Position numbers and translations under genes: made by a program. Under the pieces are notes generated by a model. That model searched no databases. It saw only the letters and a list, made by a program, of their open reading frames with translations, and was not told the DNA's origin. Below are positions 1 through 7,240 of a DNA stretch of 64,000 nt, piece by piece. Every line of letters starts with the position of its first letter. Position 1 is the first letter of the stretch. Origin of the DNA: Kitasatospora terrestris (lineage in GTDB: Bacteria; Actinomycetota; Actinomycetes; Streptomycetales; Streptomycetaceae); contig NZ_BAABIS010000001.1 of assembly GCF_039542905.1 (NCBI RefSeq), positions 744,001-808,000 of the forward strand. Reading direction: 5' to 3'.

Positions 1-65
1 GTCATGCCGAGGGCCGCGGTGAGTGCGGCGGCGGCCACTGTGGTGGACTTGGTCAACTTGCGCAC
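1..65 (-). CDS. Secreted protein, N-terminal fragment (runs off the left end)
   Basis: Only about 21 codons lie inside the window. Read on the minus strand from a GTG, they give a short basic start (MRKLTKS) followed by an alanine/threonine-rich hydrophobic stretch, which is the beginning of a typical Sec signal peptide. An AAAGGA Shine-Dalgarno lies about 8 nt upstream of the GTG. The product is exported, but nothing can be said about its function because the mature part is outside the window. Confidence 0.6.
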   Translation of the reverse strand, partial: MRKLTKSTTVAAAALTAALGM

Positions 66-551
66 GTGCTGATCCTTTCTGGGAGTTCGCGGGCCGGTTC
101 TTCCGGAATTCTGAAACGGCTCGAAGCGGAATTCCGACAGCGGCCCACCATCTGGGACGTTGCACCGATGCGAATCGGCCGTCGTCGTGGAAGTGGACGT
201 TACGCACGGGTAACAGGGCCGCGCAACACTCCCGCCGGAGATTTCCCGGCAGAACTTACCGGCGGGTATTTTCTTGTCTCCGCACAACAGAAAGGGAGTT
301 CACGCTTATAAGGAAATGAGCACCCCCACCCGGGCCGGCGCACCGCCCCGCCCCGGCGCCCCGGAACGGCCGTCCGCGGCGGCTGGACCGGCTCCGTGCA
401 CGGAGGGTGCGCGGACGGCCACCGGTGGTCTATCTTTCAACTGTCGCCGAGAGTTTGTACGCTGCGCGCCTCGCCGGGGCCCACCACGCCCCGCCCGTAC
501 CCGAAGGCGACCCGCACCGCTCACAGCAGCCGACCAACTGGGAGCACCGAC
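66..551. other. Intergenic region between two divergent genes
   Basis: No convincing gene was seen here. The stretch must hold the promoter of the secreted protein to the left and of the PucR-like regulator to the right. An imperfect hairpin is visible (CCCGCCGG at 231-238 pairing with CCGGCGGG at 258-265). Short open frames on both strands lack Shine-Dalgarno sites and have no recognisable protein character. Confidence 0.5.
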
Positions 552-1760
552 ATGACCGCAGGGCGACAGCCCCCGGAGCGCACCGAGCCGTTGGGACCGC
601 TCCCACGTGAGCTGGCCGCCGTGATGAGGCCCGAACTCCCCAGCCTCCTCAAGGAGATGGCGTCCGAGATCGTGGCCGCCATCCCCGAGTACGCCGAACT
701 GCTCGACGGCCCCAACGCCCGGGTGATCCGGGTCGGCATCGAGCAGAACATCGCCACCTTCGTCGACCAGATCGCCGCCCCCACCGCCACCACCTCCTTA
801 CGCGACGAGATCTGCCGCCGTTTCGGCCGCTTCGAGGCGCACGAGGGACGCAGCCTGGACATGCTCCAGACCGCGTACCGGATCGGCTGCCAGGTCGGGC
901 TGCGCCGGGCCCGCGCCGTCGGCAAGCGCTACAACTTCTCCGTCACGGTGATGCTCGCCTTCGCCGACGCGCTCTTCGCCTACATGGGCGACCTCGCCGA
1001 ACTCTCCCGCGAGGGCTACCAGCAGGCCATGGCCGAACTCGGCGAGGAGCCCGACCACCGGCGCCGGCGGCTGCTGCGACGCATCCTCGGCGGCACCGCC
1101 GTCGCCCGCAGCGCCCTCAACGAGCTCGCCGACCACGCCGGTTGGCCGCTGCCGACCGAAGTCACCCTGGTCGCGCTGCGCGCCACCGCACTCCCCTCGC
1201 GCACCGTCCTCGACCGGGACGTCCTGATCGACTTCGCCGATCCCGAGCCCCACCTGCTGGTCCCCGGACGGATCGAGGGCGAGCGCCGGGCCTCCCTGGA
1301 GAAGGCGCTCAGCGACTGCCGCGCCGCCATCGGTCCCACCACCCCGCTGGACGAGGCGGCCGACTCGCTCCGCTGGGCCCGGCAGACCCTGGTGCTCGTC
1401 GAGAGCGACGTCATCACCGACCAGCCGCTCGCCCGCACCGAGAACAACCTTCTGCCGCTCTGGCTGCTGAGCGACCCGGGCCTGGTCCGGCAGCTCGCCG
1501 CCCGCCACCTGGCGCCCCTGGCCGACCTGACGCCGGCCCAGCGCGCCCGGCTGATCGACACCCTGCGGACCTGGCTCACCACCCGCGGCACCGCCGCCCA
1601 GATGGCCGAGGCCCTCGGCGTCCACCCGCAGACCGTGCGCTACCGGATGCGGCTGCTCACCCGCGCCTTCGGCAGCCGACTCACCGACTCCGAGGAACGG
1701 TTCGCCATCGAGGTCGCGCTGCGGGCCCTGCAGTTGCAGGGCCCGCAGCGCGGCGGCTGA
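552..1760 (+). CDS. PucR/CdaR-family transcriptional regulator
   Basis: A 402-residue cytoplasmic DNA-binding regulator. The N-terminal ~160 residues form an all-helical sensor-like domain (RRFGRFEAHEGRSLDMLQTA region), the middle resembles the GGDEF-like CdaR part, and residues ~345-395 carry the PucR-type C-terminal helix-turn-helix (MAEALGVHPQTVRYRMRLL). This architecture is common and abundant in Streptomyces; the ligand and targets are unknown. The start is the ATG after GGGAGCACCGAC; the frame is open much further upstream but that part has no protein character. It stands alone, convergent with the DUF1206 gene, so no pathway can be assigned. Confidence 0.85.
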   Translation: MTAGRQPPERTEPLGPLPRELAAVMRPELPSLLKEMASEIVAAIPEYAELLDGPNARVIRVGIEQNIATFVDQIAAPTATTSLRDEICRRFGRFEAHEGRSLDMLQTAYRIGCQVGLRRARAVGKRYNFSVTVMLAFADALFAYMGDLAELSREGYQQAMAELGEEPDHRRRRLLRRILGGTAVARSALNELADHAGWPLPTEVTLVALRATALPSRTVLDRDVLIDFADPEPHLLVPGRIEGERRASLEKALSDCRAAIGPTTPLDEAADSLRWARQTLVLVESDVITDQPLARTENNLLPLWLLSDPGLVRQLAARHLAPLADLTPAQRARLIDTLRTWLTTRGTAAQMAEALGVHPQTVRYRMRLLTRAFGSRLTDSEERFAIEVALRALQLQGPQRGG

Positions 1761-1771
1761 GACGCGGCCCC

Positions 1772-2593
1772 TCACGCTCCGGCGCCCCCGAAGCGGCGCC
1801 AGCGCGCCGAAACGAACGAGAACGCCCCGTACGCGACGAGCCCCGCGGCCACCCCGACCAGCAGCCACGGGCCGGTGGAGCTGTCCGCGAACGACCGGAG
1901 CGTGCCGTCCATCCCCTTGGCGCGCCCCGGGTCGAACCGGACGGCGGCCAGCACCACGAAGATCCCGGCGGCGCCGTAGACGGCCCCGCGCGCCAGGTTC
2001 CCGGACACCCCCATCGCCGTCACCGCGGCGCGGGTCCGGGGCCGCATGGCCGCCGTGTCGAGCTTGCGCAGGAAGCGGCGTTGGGCGGCCCGGACGGCGA
2101 TCGCGACGCCGATGCCCAGCAGGGCCAGGCCCGCCCCGCCCACCAGCCAGCGGCCGACGGGCCAGCCGAGGGCGGTGGCCGTCCAGTCCCGCGAGGCGGC
2201 GTCGCCGTCGGACCCGCCGCCGGCACCCGCCGCACTCGCGGCTGTCGCCCAGCACACGAACGCGTAGAACACGGCCCGGCCCGCCGACAGCACCCTGCTG
2301 CCGGTCTCCTTGCGGCCCGCCTCGCCGAAGACCGCGGTCGAGGCCCGCCACACGGCCATTCCGGCGAACCCGGCGGCCAGCGCCCACAGCATCGCCGAAC
2401 CGAACGGCTGCCCGGCGATCCGATGCAGCGCACCCTGCCGGTCGGCTTGCTCACCACCGTCGCCGAACGCGATCCGCAGGGCGAGCACGCCCACCAGCGT
2501 GTAGAGCACGCCGCGCGCCACGAAGCCCGAGCGGCCCGCCGTCCTGACCAGCCGGCCCCGCGAGAGGCGGCGGCCGGCGAACCCGGTGTCCAT
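1772..2593 (-). CDS. DUF1206 membrane protein
   Basis: A 273-residue integral membrane protein with about six hydrophobic segments arranged as three repeats of two. Each repeat contains a G-x-A-RG-V/AxY pattern (GFVARGVLYTLVGVLAL, GRAVFYAFVC, GNLARGAVYGAAGIFVV), which is the signature of DUF1206. No biochemical role is known for the family. The ATG is preceded by GGAGGGACCGT, a strong Shine-Dalgarno. The next upstream gene on the same strand also encodes a small membrane protein, 35 nt away, so the two may be co-transcribed. Confidence 0.85.
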   Translation of the reverse strand: MDTGFAGRRLSRGRLVRTAGRSGFVARGVLYTLVGVLALRIAFGDGGEQADRQGALHRIAGQPFGSAMLWALAAGFAGMAVWRASTAVFGEAGRKETGSRVLSAGRAVFYAFVCWATAASAAGAGGGSDGDAASRDWTATALGWPVGRWLVGGAGLALLGIGVAIAVRAAQRRFLRKLDTAAMRPRTRAAVTAMGVSGNLARGAVYGAAGIFVVLAAVRFDPGRAKGMDGTLRSFADSSTGPWLLVGVAAGLVAYGAFSFVSARWRRFGGAGA

Positions 2594-2628
2594 ACGGTCC
2601 CTCCCTTCCCCTGCCGGTCGGACGGCGC

Positions 2629-2898
2629 TCAGTCGACGACCCGGCCGCGGGTGGCGAGGTTGCCGATGACGACGTAGACGACGGCGGGGACGCCGTAGTC
2701 CAGCAGGACCTGCGCGGTGTGGTTGGACACGGTGAACAGCCCGCGGGACCACGCGGCCAGCCAGTCGGCTGCGTTGTGGAACCAACGGACCACCGTGTTG
2801 GCCTGGTTGGCGTCGAACAGGTCCAGCAGGATCCAGATGACCAGGATGCTCGCGACGATGTGGGCCACCGCCGAAATGACCGAAGTTGTCCGTCTCAT
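2629..2898 (-). CDS. Small membrane protein (hypothetical)
   Basis: An 89-residue protein with two clear hydrophobic segments: residues ~5-25 (VISAVAHIVASILVIWILL) and ~62-82 (LLDYGVPAVVYVVIGNL). Between them lies a tryptophan-rich amphipathic stretch (VVRWFHNAADWLAAWSRGLF). The start chosen is the ATG with AAGGG at a suitable distance; an upstream in-frame ATG would add 11 basic residues. It probably forms an operon with the DUF1206 gene downstream. The family was not recognised. Confidence 0.65.
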   Translation of the reverse strand: MRRTTSVISAVAHIVASILVIWILLDLFDANQANTVVRWFHNAADWLAAWSRGLFTVSNHTAQVLLDYGVPAVVYVVIGNLATRGRVVD

Positions 2899-2937
2899 GG
2901 ACGCCCTTCTAGCCGCAGCCGCCGTCCGCAAACCCCG

Positions 2938-3585
2938 TCACAGCGGGAGTCCGGTCAGGACGGAGGCGACCGCGTCCACCGCCAGGCGGTGCCAGGCGGA
3001 CGCTCCGCGGAGCATCGCGTGGCCCCCGCGCGGCATCGGCACGGTCTGCACCCGCGCCCCGGCCGCGGCCGCCCGGCGGGCGAACGCGAACGACTGCGCG
3101 GCCGAGGTCCGCCGGTCGTGCGGGTCGTGGAGGACGACCAGGCTCCGCCGGGCCAGGTGGTCGACCGGTTCGCCGGGCGGGCACCAGGGCGCCAGCGCCA
3201 CCACCCCGCGCACCCGCGGGTGGTCCGCCACCGCGAGGGCCGCGCGGCCGCCCATCGAGTGGCCGACCAGGACGACCGCCAGGTGCGGCGCGAAGGCCGC
3301 CAACTCGTCGAGGGCCCGGCGGGCGTCCCGCACGGGGTCGGCGCGCGGCCCGTTCCACCCGCGGCAGCGGTAGCGCACCCGGGCGGTCAGGACGACGTCC
3401 CCGGGCAGTCGGCGGCGCACCGCGCGGGCGAACGGCGTCATCCGGCGTGCCGGCAGGTCGAGCCGGCCCGGCGGGTCGAGGCCCTCGCTGCGCCCGCCCG
3501 GCAGCAGCAGGACGGCCGCCCGCGCTCTCCCGGGGGTGTGGAGCACCTTCAGCGCGGACGGCTCCTCGATCTGACGGTTCGTCAA
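2938..3585 (-). CDS. Alpha/beta hydrolase (dienelactone-hydrolase/BAAT-like)
   Basis: About 215 residues with the alpha/beta-hydrolase nucleophile elbow GHSMGG (Ser about residue 108), a later acidic region (LHDPHDRRTS) and a C-terminal histidine (PRGGHAMLRG), so the Ser-Asp-His triad appears complete. It should be a small cytoplasmic esterase or lipase-like enzyme; the substrate is unknown. The start is uncertain. A TTG preceded by AGGAGAACGAGGAA is preferred here, but a GTG at 3624 would add 13 residues. It is followed on the same strand by the DUF1206-side genes, with a short gap. Confidence 0.75.
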   Translation of the reverse strand: MTNRQIEEPSALKVLHTPGRARAAVLLLPGGRSEGLDPPGRLDLPARRMTPFARAVRRRLPGDVVLTARVRYRCRGWNGPRADPVRDARRALDELAAFAPHLAVVLVGHSMGGRAALAVADHPRVRGVVALAPWCPPGEPVDHLARRSLVVLHDPHDRRTSAAQSFAFARRAAAAGARVQTVPMPRGGHAMLRGASAWHRLAVDAVASVLTGLPL

Positions 3586-3789
3586 TTCCTCGTTCTCCTG
3601 GACGGTCGGTGCAGCGGCCCGCACAGGGCCGGTGCGGTGGCCTCCTGCGGGAAGGCGGGGTCGAGTTCGCCGACGCCGAGGACGTCGTCGTAGCGGCCGT
3701 CGCCTTTGCCGTGTGCTTCCTACCGGTCCTTCGGAGACACCGCGCGCCCGGCTTGGTCGGGGACCGAGCCGGGCGTCCGGACCTGCGGG

Positions 3790-4440
3790 TCAGGAGGTCG
3801 GCATCAGGACCGTGTCGACGATGTAGACGGTGGCGTTCGCGGTCTGGACGTTGCCGCACACGACCTTGGCGCTGCCGTTGGCGGTGAAGTCCTCGACCGA
3901 CCCGTTCACGGTCACCTCGCTTCCCTCCAGGGTCTTGTGGCTGCCCGGGAGGGCGGCCGGCGCCATCCGGTTCGGCGTGACGTGGTAGGTGAGGATCTTG
4001 GTCAGCTTCTCCTTGTCGGCGAGGACCGCGTCCAGGGTCGCCTTCGGGATCTTGGCGAAGGCGTCGTTGGTCGGCGCGAACACCGTGATGTTCTGCGCCG
4101 AGTTGAGCGCGTCCACCAGGCCCGCCTGCTTGACCGCGGCCACCAGCGTCGACAGCGCCGGGTTGTGGGACGCCGCCGTCGCCACCGGATCCTTCGCCAT
4201 GCCGGCGAACGAGCCGGCGCCGTCCTTCGGCACCGCCGCGCACGCGGCGCCGAACGGCTGGTCCGCGACCTGCTCGACGGGGGCGGCCGAGGATGCGGCC
4301 TGCGAGACCGCGGCGGACGCGGAGGCGTTGTCCATGGCCTTGCCGCCACCGCTGCTGCTGCACGCGCTCAGGCCGAGGGCGAGCGCGCTGATCGCCACGA
4401 CGGTGGCGAGGGACGAGCGGCGGATGCTGGTCAGCGACAT
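3790..4440 (-). CDS. FAS1 (fasciclin) domain lipoprotein, MPT70/MPT83-like
   Basis: A 216-residue secreted lipoprotein. A signal peptide ends in the lipobox LSAC (Cys ~27), followed by a Ser/Gly-rich spacer and one FAS1 domain (residues ~85-215) with the hallmark ITVFAPTNDAFAKIP, LTYHV and the ending ANATVYIVDTVLMPTS. It closely resembles mycobacterial MPT70/MPT83, which are SigK-regulon surface proteins. AGGAG lies 8 nt before the ATG. It lies 111 nt downstream of the molybdopterin oxidoreductase on the same strand, and no separate SigK-type promoter was found in front of it, so co-transcription with that gene is likely. The role is probably adhesion or protein-protein interaction at the cell surface. 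Confidence 0.9.
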   Translation of the reverse strand: MSLTSIRRSSLATVVAISALALGLSACSSSGGGKAMDNASASAAVSQAASSAAPVEQVADQPFGAACAAVPKDGAGSFAGMAKDPVATAASHNPALSTLVAAVKQAGLVDALNSAQNITVFAPTNDAFAKIPKATLDAVLADKEKLTKILTYHVTPNRMAPAALPGSHKTLEGSEVTVNGSVEDFTANGSAKVVCGNVQTANATVYIVDTVLMPTS

Positions 4441-4551
4441 GGGGGTTCTCCTGGGAAAAGGGGATGGGTGAACGGTTGTTGTTCGTCCGGGCAGCGTCGA
4501 CCGCCGCCCGGAGCCTTCAGGGGCGGACCCGCCAGCGGGCGGGCGAGCCGG

Positions 4552-6354
4552 TCAGGTGACGGTGACGACGGTGCTGTGCCAGCCGGTCGCGCCCGCCGGG
4601 AACGGGGCGGTGCGCTGCTCGGTCTGCACGGCGCCCGAAGCGTCGGTGGCGCGGACCTCGATGCGGTGGGGGCCCGGCGTGGCGCCGGTCCAGGTGTGGG
4701 TCCACTGGCGCCACAGGTCGGGGCCGCCGTCGGCCGCGAGCTGCGCCGGCTGCCAGGGGCCGGCGTCGATGCGTACCTCGACGGCGGCGATCCCCCGGTG
4801 CGTGGCCCAGGCGGTTCCGGCGAGCGTGACGTCCCCGGCGGGGACGCGGGCGAACGGGGCGGGGACCTCGATGCGGGAGGCGGTGCGCACCTCGCCGCGG
4901 CGGTCCCAGCCGCGGCGCACCCAGTACGGGTCGTACGCGGCGAAGGTGGTGACGTCCAGGTCGACCAGCCACTTGGTGGCGGAGGTGTAGCCGTAGAAGC
5001 CCGGCACGACGCTGCGGCACGGGAAGCCGTGGGCCACCGGCAGGGCCTCGCCGTCCATCGCGACGGCGAGCAGCGCCGGGCGCCCGTCGAGGACCGATTC
5101 CAGCGGGGTGCCGATGGTCATGCCGTCCTGGGAGCGGCCGACCAGCTGGTCGGCGCCCGGCCGCACCCCCGCCCGGCGCAGCAGGGCGGGCAGTGAGGCG
5201 CCCAGCCAGCGGGTGGTGCCGACGTACGGGCCGCCGACCTCGTTGGAGACGCAGGACAGGGTGTGGTCCAGTTCCTCGAGCGGGAGGCGCAGCAGGTCGT
5301 CGAAGGTCAGCAGGAGCGGGTGGTCGACCATGCCGCGGATGCGCAGCGACCAGTGCCCAGGGTCGATCCGCGGCAGGGTGAGGGCGGTGTCGACCCGGTA
5401 GAAGTCGGCGTTCGGGGTGGTGAACGCGGACAGGCCGGGGACGGCCGGGTGCAGCGCGGCGGGCAGCGGCGGGAGCGGGTCGGCGGCCGGCGGGATCCGC
5501 ACGGACGCCCTCGCGGCACCGATGTCGTACCGGCGGTCGGAGAGGGCGCGGCCACCGAATCCGGCGACGGCACCGAAGGCCAGGGCGCCACCCGTGGCGA
5601 GCAGGACCGTACGGCGGCTGGTGCCCCCGGCAGGACGGTCGCGGCCGGTGCCGGCGGCTTCCGCTCCGGCTTGCGGTGCCACCTCGCCCCCGGCCCGGCC
5701 GGCCGCAGGCACCTCGCCCCCGGCCCGGTCGACCGCAGGCACCTCGCCCCCGGCCCGGCCGGCCGGCGGCCCGACGCGATCGCCTCCGGCGGCCCCGGGC
5801 GTACCGGCCGGGAGCGTTGTGGCCGCCGGCCCTGCGGTCGGGACCTCGGTGGCCGCGGTTCCGACGGCCCGGGGCGTGGTCGCCCGGCGCAGGAGGCGGG
5901 CGAGCACGAGCATCGCGGCGGCTCCGACGAGGCCGGCGGCGAGGGCCGGCGCCGCGTCGGCGGGCGTGGCGCCGGGCCGGGAGAGGGCCGCCCAGACCCC
6001 GATGCCGCCGAAAAGCACGAACACGGCGGCGCCGAGCGTGGGCCGGCGGTGGGCGAGCAGCCCGGCGAGGACGGCGAGCAGGGCCATCGTCAGGTGGATC
6101 CCGGCGAGGAGGGCCGGCTTGTCGTTCGTGCCGAAAGTCCGGACCGCGTACTCCTTCAGCGGCGTGGGCGTCAGGTCGATCGTCGCCGAACCCACCGCGT
6201 ACACCGGGGCGGTCTCGGGACCGGTGAAGGCCGCGACGAGTTCACCGGCGCCGACCGCCGCGGCCGCGGCGGCGAGTCCGGTGGCGGCGGCGGCCGCGAG
6301 CCGGACCGTCCGGCGGCGCACCGGGCTCCGGGGGGTGGGTGTCTGGGTGCTCAC
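4552..6354 (-). CDS. Membrane-anchored molybdopterin-dependent oxidoreductase (sulfite-oxidase family)
   Basis: About 600 residues. The N-terminal part has four membrane segments (first at ~12-38), then a Pro/Gly/Ala linker with a 10-residue repeat, a fifth hydrophobic segment at ~240, and a sulfite-oxidase-type Moco domain at ~275-600. That domain contains the conserved cysteine ligand (DHTLSCVSNEVGG), WLGASLPALL, HGFPCRSVVPGFYGYTSATKW and a C-terminal Mo-co dimerisation domain. The catalytic part should face outside; the electron partner and substrate are unknown. The start is placed at the GTG because a SigK-type -10 box overlaps the ATG nine nt upstream, which would leave that ATG outside the transcript. 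It heads the transcript leading to the FAS1 lipoprotein. Confidence 0.85.
   Translation of the reverse strand: MSTQTPTPRSPVRRRTVRLAAAAATGLAAAAAAVGAGELVAAFTGPETAPVYAVGSATIDLTPTPLKEYAVRTFGTNDKPALLAGIHLTMALLAVLAGLLAHRRPTLGAAVFVLFGGIGVWAALSRPGATPADAAPALAAGLVGAAAMLVLARLLRRATTPRAVGTAATEVPTAGPAATTLPAGTPGAAGGDRVGPPAGRAGGEVPAVDRAGGEVPAAGRAGGEVAPQAGAEAAGTGRDRPAGGTSRRTVLLATGGALAFGAVAGFGGRALSDRRYDIGAARASVRIPPAADPLPPLPAALHPAVPGLSAFTTPNADFYRVDTALTLPRIDPGHWSLRIRGMVDHPLLLTFDDLLRLPLEELDHTLSCVSNEVGGPYVGTTRWLGASLPALLRRAGVRPGADQLVGRSQDGMTIGTPLESVLDGRPALLAVAMDGEALPVAHGFPCRSVVPGFYGYTSATKWLVDLDVTTFAAYDPYWVRRGWDRRGEVRTASRIEVPAPFARVPAGDVTLAGTAWATHRGIAAVEVRIDAGPWQPAQLAADGGPDLWRQWTHTWTGATPGPHRIEVRATDASGAVQTEQRTAPFPAGATGWHSTVVTVT
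5680..5769. repeat. Three tandem 30-bp repeats inside the oxidoreductase gene
   Basis: Three adjacent 30-bp copies begin CACCTCGCCCCCGGCCCGG and differ at only a few positions. On the coding (minus) strand they encode a repeated 10-residue unit (RAGGEVPAAG type) in the linker between the membrane part and the Moco domain. The unit is in frame, so copy-number change would alter linker length without breaking the protein. Confidence 0.85.
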
Positions 6355-6361
6355 GTCCGCC

Positions 6362-6389
6362 ATTCGGCGCGTGGTGGCCGTCGGACGGG
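6362..6389 (-). promoter_or_regulatory. SigK-type promoter overlapping the oxidoreductase start
   Basis: On the minus strand, CCCGTCC (-35) is followed after exactly 15 nt by CCGAAT (-10). The -10 box overlaps the first in-frame ATG (6363). Transcription should begin around 6354-6355, at the GTG nine nt downstream, so the message would be leaderless. The layout matches the two other SigK-type promoters in this window. Confidence 0.7.
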
Positions 6390-6502
6390 TCGCACCTCGC
6401 CGATCACCCGATCGGGTGAAGACGGCCGCCCTGCCCGGCGAGCGCGGGCCGGCGGCGCAAGGATGTCCGACCGCGGCCGGCGGGAGTCGGCGCACCCGGG
6501 GG

Positions 6503-6530
6503 CCAATCCGCGGCGCTCCCGGCTCCGAAC
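6503..6530 (+). promoter_or_regulatory. SigK-type promoter in front of sigK
   Basis: CCAATCC at 6503-6509 and CCGAAC at 6525-6530, separated by 15 nt. The surrounding bases (GGCCAATCCGCGG and GGCTCCGAA) are identical to the promoter before the FAD-oxidoreductase operon. It resembles the mycobacterial SigK consensus CCATCC-N16/17-CCGAAT recalled from the literature. It predicts autoregulation of sigK-rskA, with a leader of about 60 nt before the upstream ORF. Confidence 0.75.
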
Positions 6531-6597
6531 AGCGGGTGTCACATCTCTTCGTCCGCGCCGGCGGTCGCTGTCCCGCCGGCCATGGGAGGACCCCTGA

Positions 6598-6660
6598 TGC
6601 TGTTCGTCCCGCCACCGGTCCGGCTCGCCGGCCTCCGGGCCGAGGGGGTGCCGCGGTGAG
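6598..6660 (+). CDS. Short upstream ORF translationally coupled to sigK
   Basis: A 20-codon frame (MLFVPPPVRLAGLRAEGVPR) beginning with ATG 7 nt after a perfect GGGAGG, far stronger than anything in front of sigK. Its TGA overlaps the sigK GTG (GTGA). It is read in a different frame from sigK. It may be a leader peptide whose translation opens the sigK start, or simply a means of ribosome delivery by re-initiation. No homologue is known to me. Confidence 0.5.
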
Positions 6661-7240
6661 CGCCGTGGTGCACCTGTCGGGTCCGGGGCGTCCCGGGCCC
6701 GATCTGAAGGAGCTCGTCGGGAAGGTCGCCCTGGGCGATCAGAACGCCTTCGGCGGGCTGTACGACGCCGTGGCCGGCCCGGTGCTCGGGCTGGTGCGGC
6801 GGGTGCTGCGCGATCCCGCCCAGTCGGAGGAGGTCGCGCAGGAGGTGCTGCTGGAGGTGTGGCGCAAGGCCGCCCAGTACCGCCCGGACCGGGGCGAGGT
6901 GATGGCGTGGGTCCTCACCATCGCGCACCGCCGCGCGGTGGACCGGGTCCGGGCCGCACAGGCGGCGGCCGACCGCGAGCAGCGGATCGCCGCCGCCTCC
7001 GGCACTCCGGCCTTCGACGAGGTCGCCGAGCAGGTCGAGGGGCGGTTGGAGCGCGAGCAGGTCCGGCGCTGTCTCAAGGGACTGACCGAGCTGCAGCGCG
7101 AGTCGCTGACCCTGGCCTACTTCCGGGGCTGCACCTACCCGCAGGTCGCCGAGTTGCTGGGCGTCCCGCTGGGAACCATCAAGACGCGGATCCGGGACGG
7201 CCTGATCCGGCTGCGCGACTGCCTGGGGGTGACCGCATGA
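6656..7240 (+). CDS. sigK: ECF RNA polymerase sigma factor SigK
   Basis: A 194-residue ECF sigma factor: sigma-2 domain at ~25-100 (DAVAGPVLGLVRRVLRD, AEEVAQEVLLEVW-type motif, LTIAHRRAVDRVR) and sigma-4 domain at ~130-190 (TYPQVAELLGVPLGTIKTR). It has three cysteines, at 139, 159 and 189. The 139/189 pair is 50 residues apart, the same separation as the redox-active Cys133-Cys183 pair reported for Mycobacterium tuberculosis SigK. It overlaps the anti-sigma gene by ATGA and follows a coupled 20-codon ORF. It should direct transcription from the CCNNTCC-N15-CCGAA promoters here and be released when RskA is inactivated. Confidence 0.9.
   Translation: MSAVVHLSGPGRPGPDLKELVGKVALGDQNAFGGLYDAVAGPVLGLVRRVLRDPAQSEEVAQEVLLEVWRKAAQYRPDRGEVMAWVLTIAHRRAVDRVRAAQAAADREQRIAAASGTPAFDEVAEQVEGRLEREQVRRCLKGLTELQRESLTLAYFRGCTYPQVAELLGVPLGTIKTRIRDGLIRLRDCLGVTA

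Noticed and set aside
274..555. Short overlapping open frames upstream of the PucR-like gene
   Set aside because: Proline/arginine-rich, overlapping on both strands, and without ribosome sites.
798..2387. Long minus-strand frame across the PucR and DUF1206 genes
   Set aside because: It spans two well-supported genes on different strands and has low-complexity Gly/Arg composition.
4441..4551. Search for a SigK-type promoter directly before the FAS1 gene
   Set aside because: No CCGAAC/CCGAAT with an upstream CCNNTCC was found on the minus strand here; the gene is more likely read from the oxidoreductase promoter.
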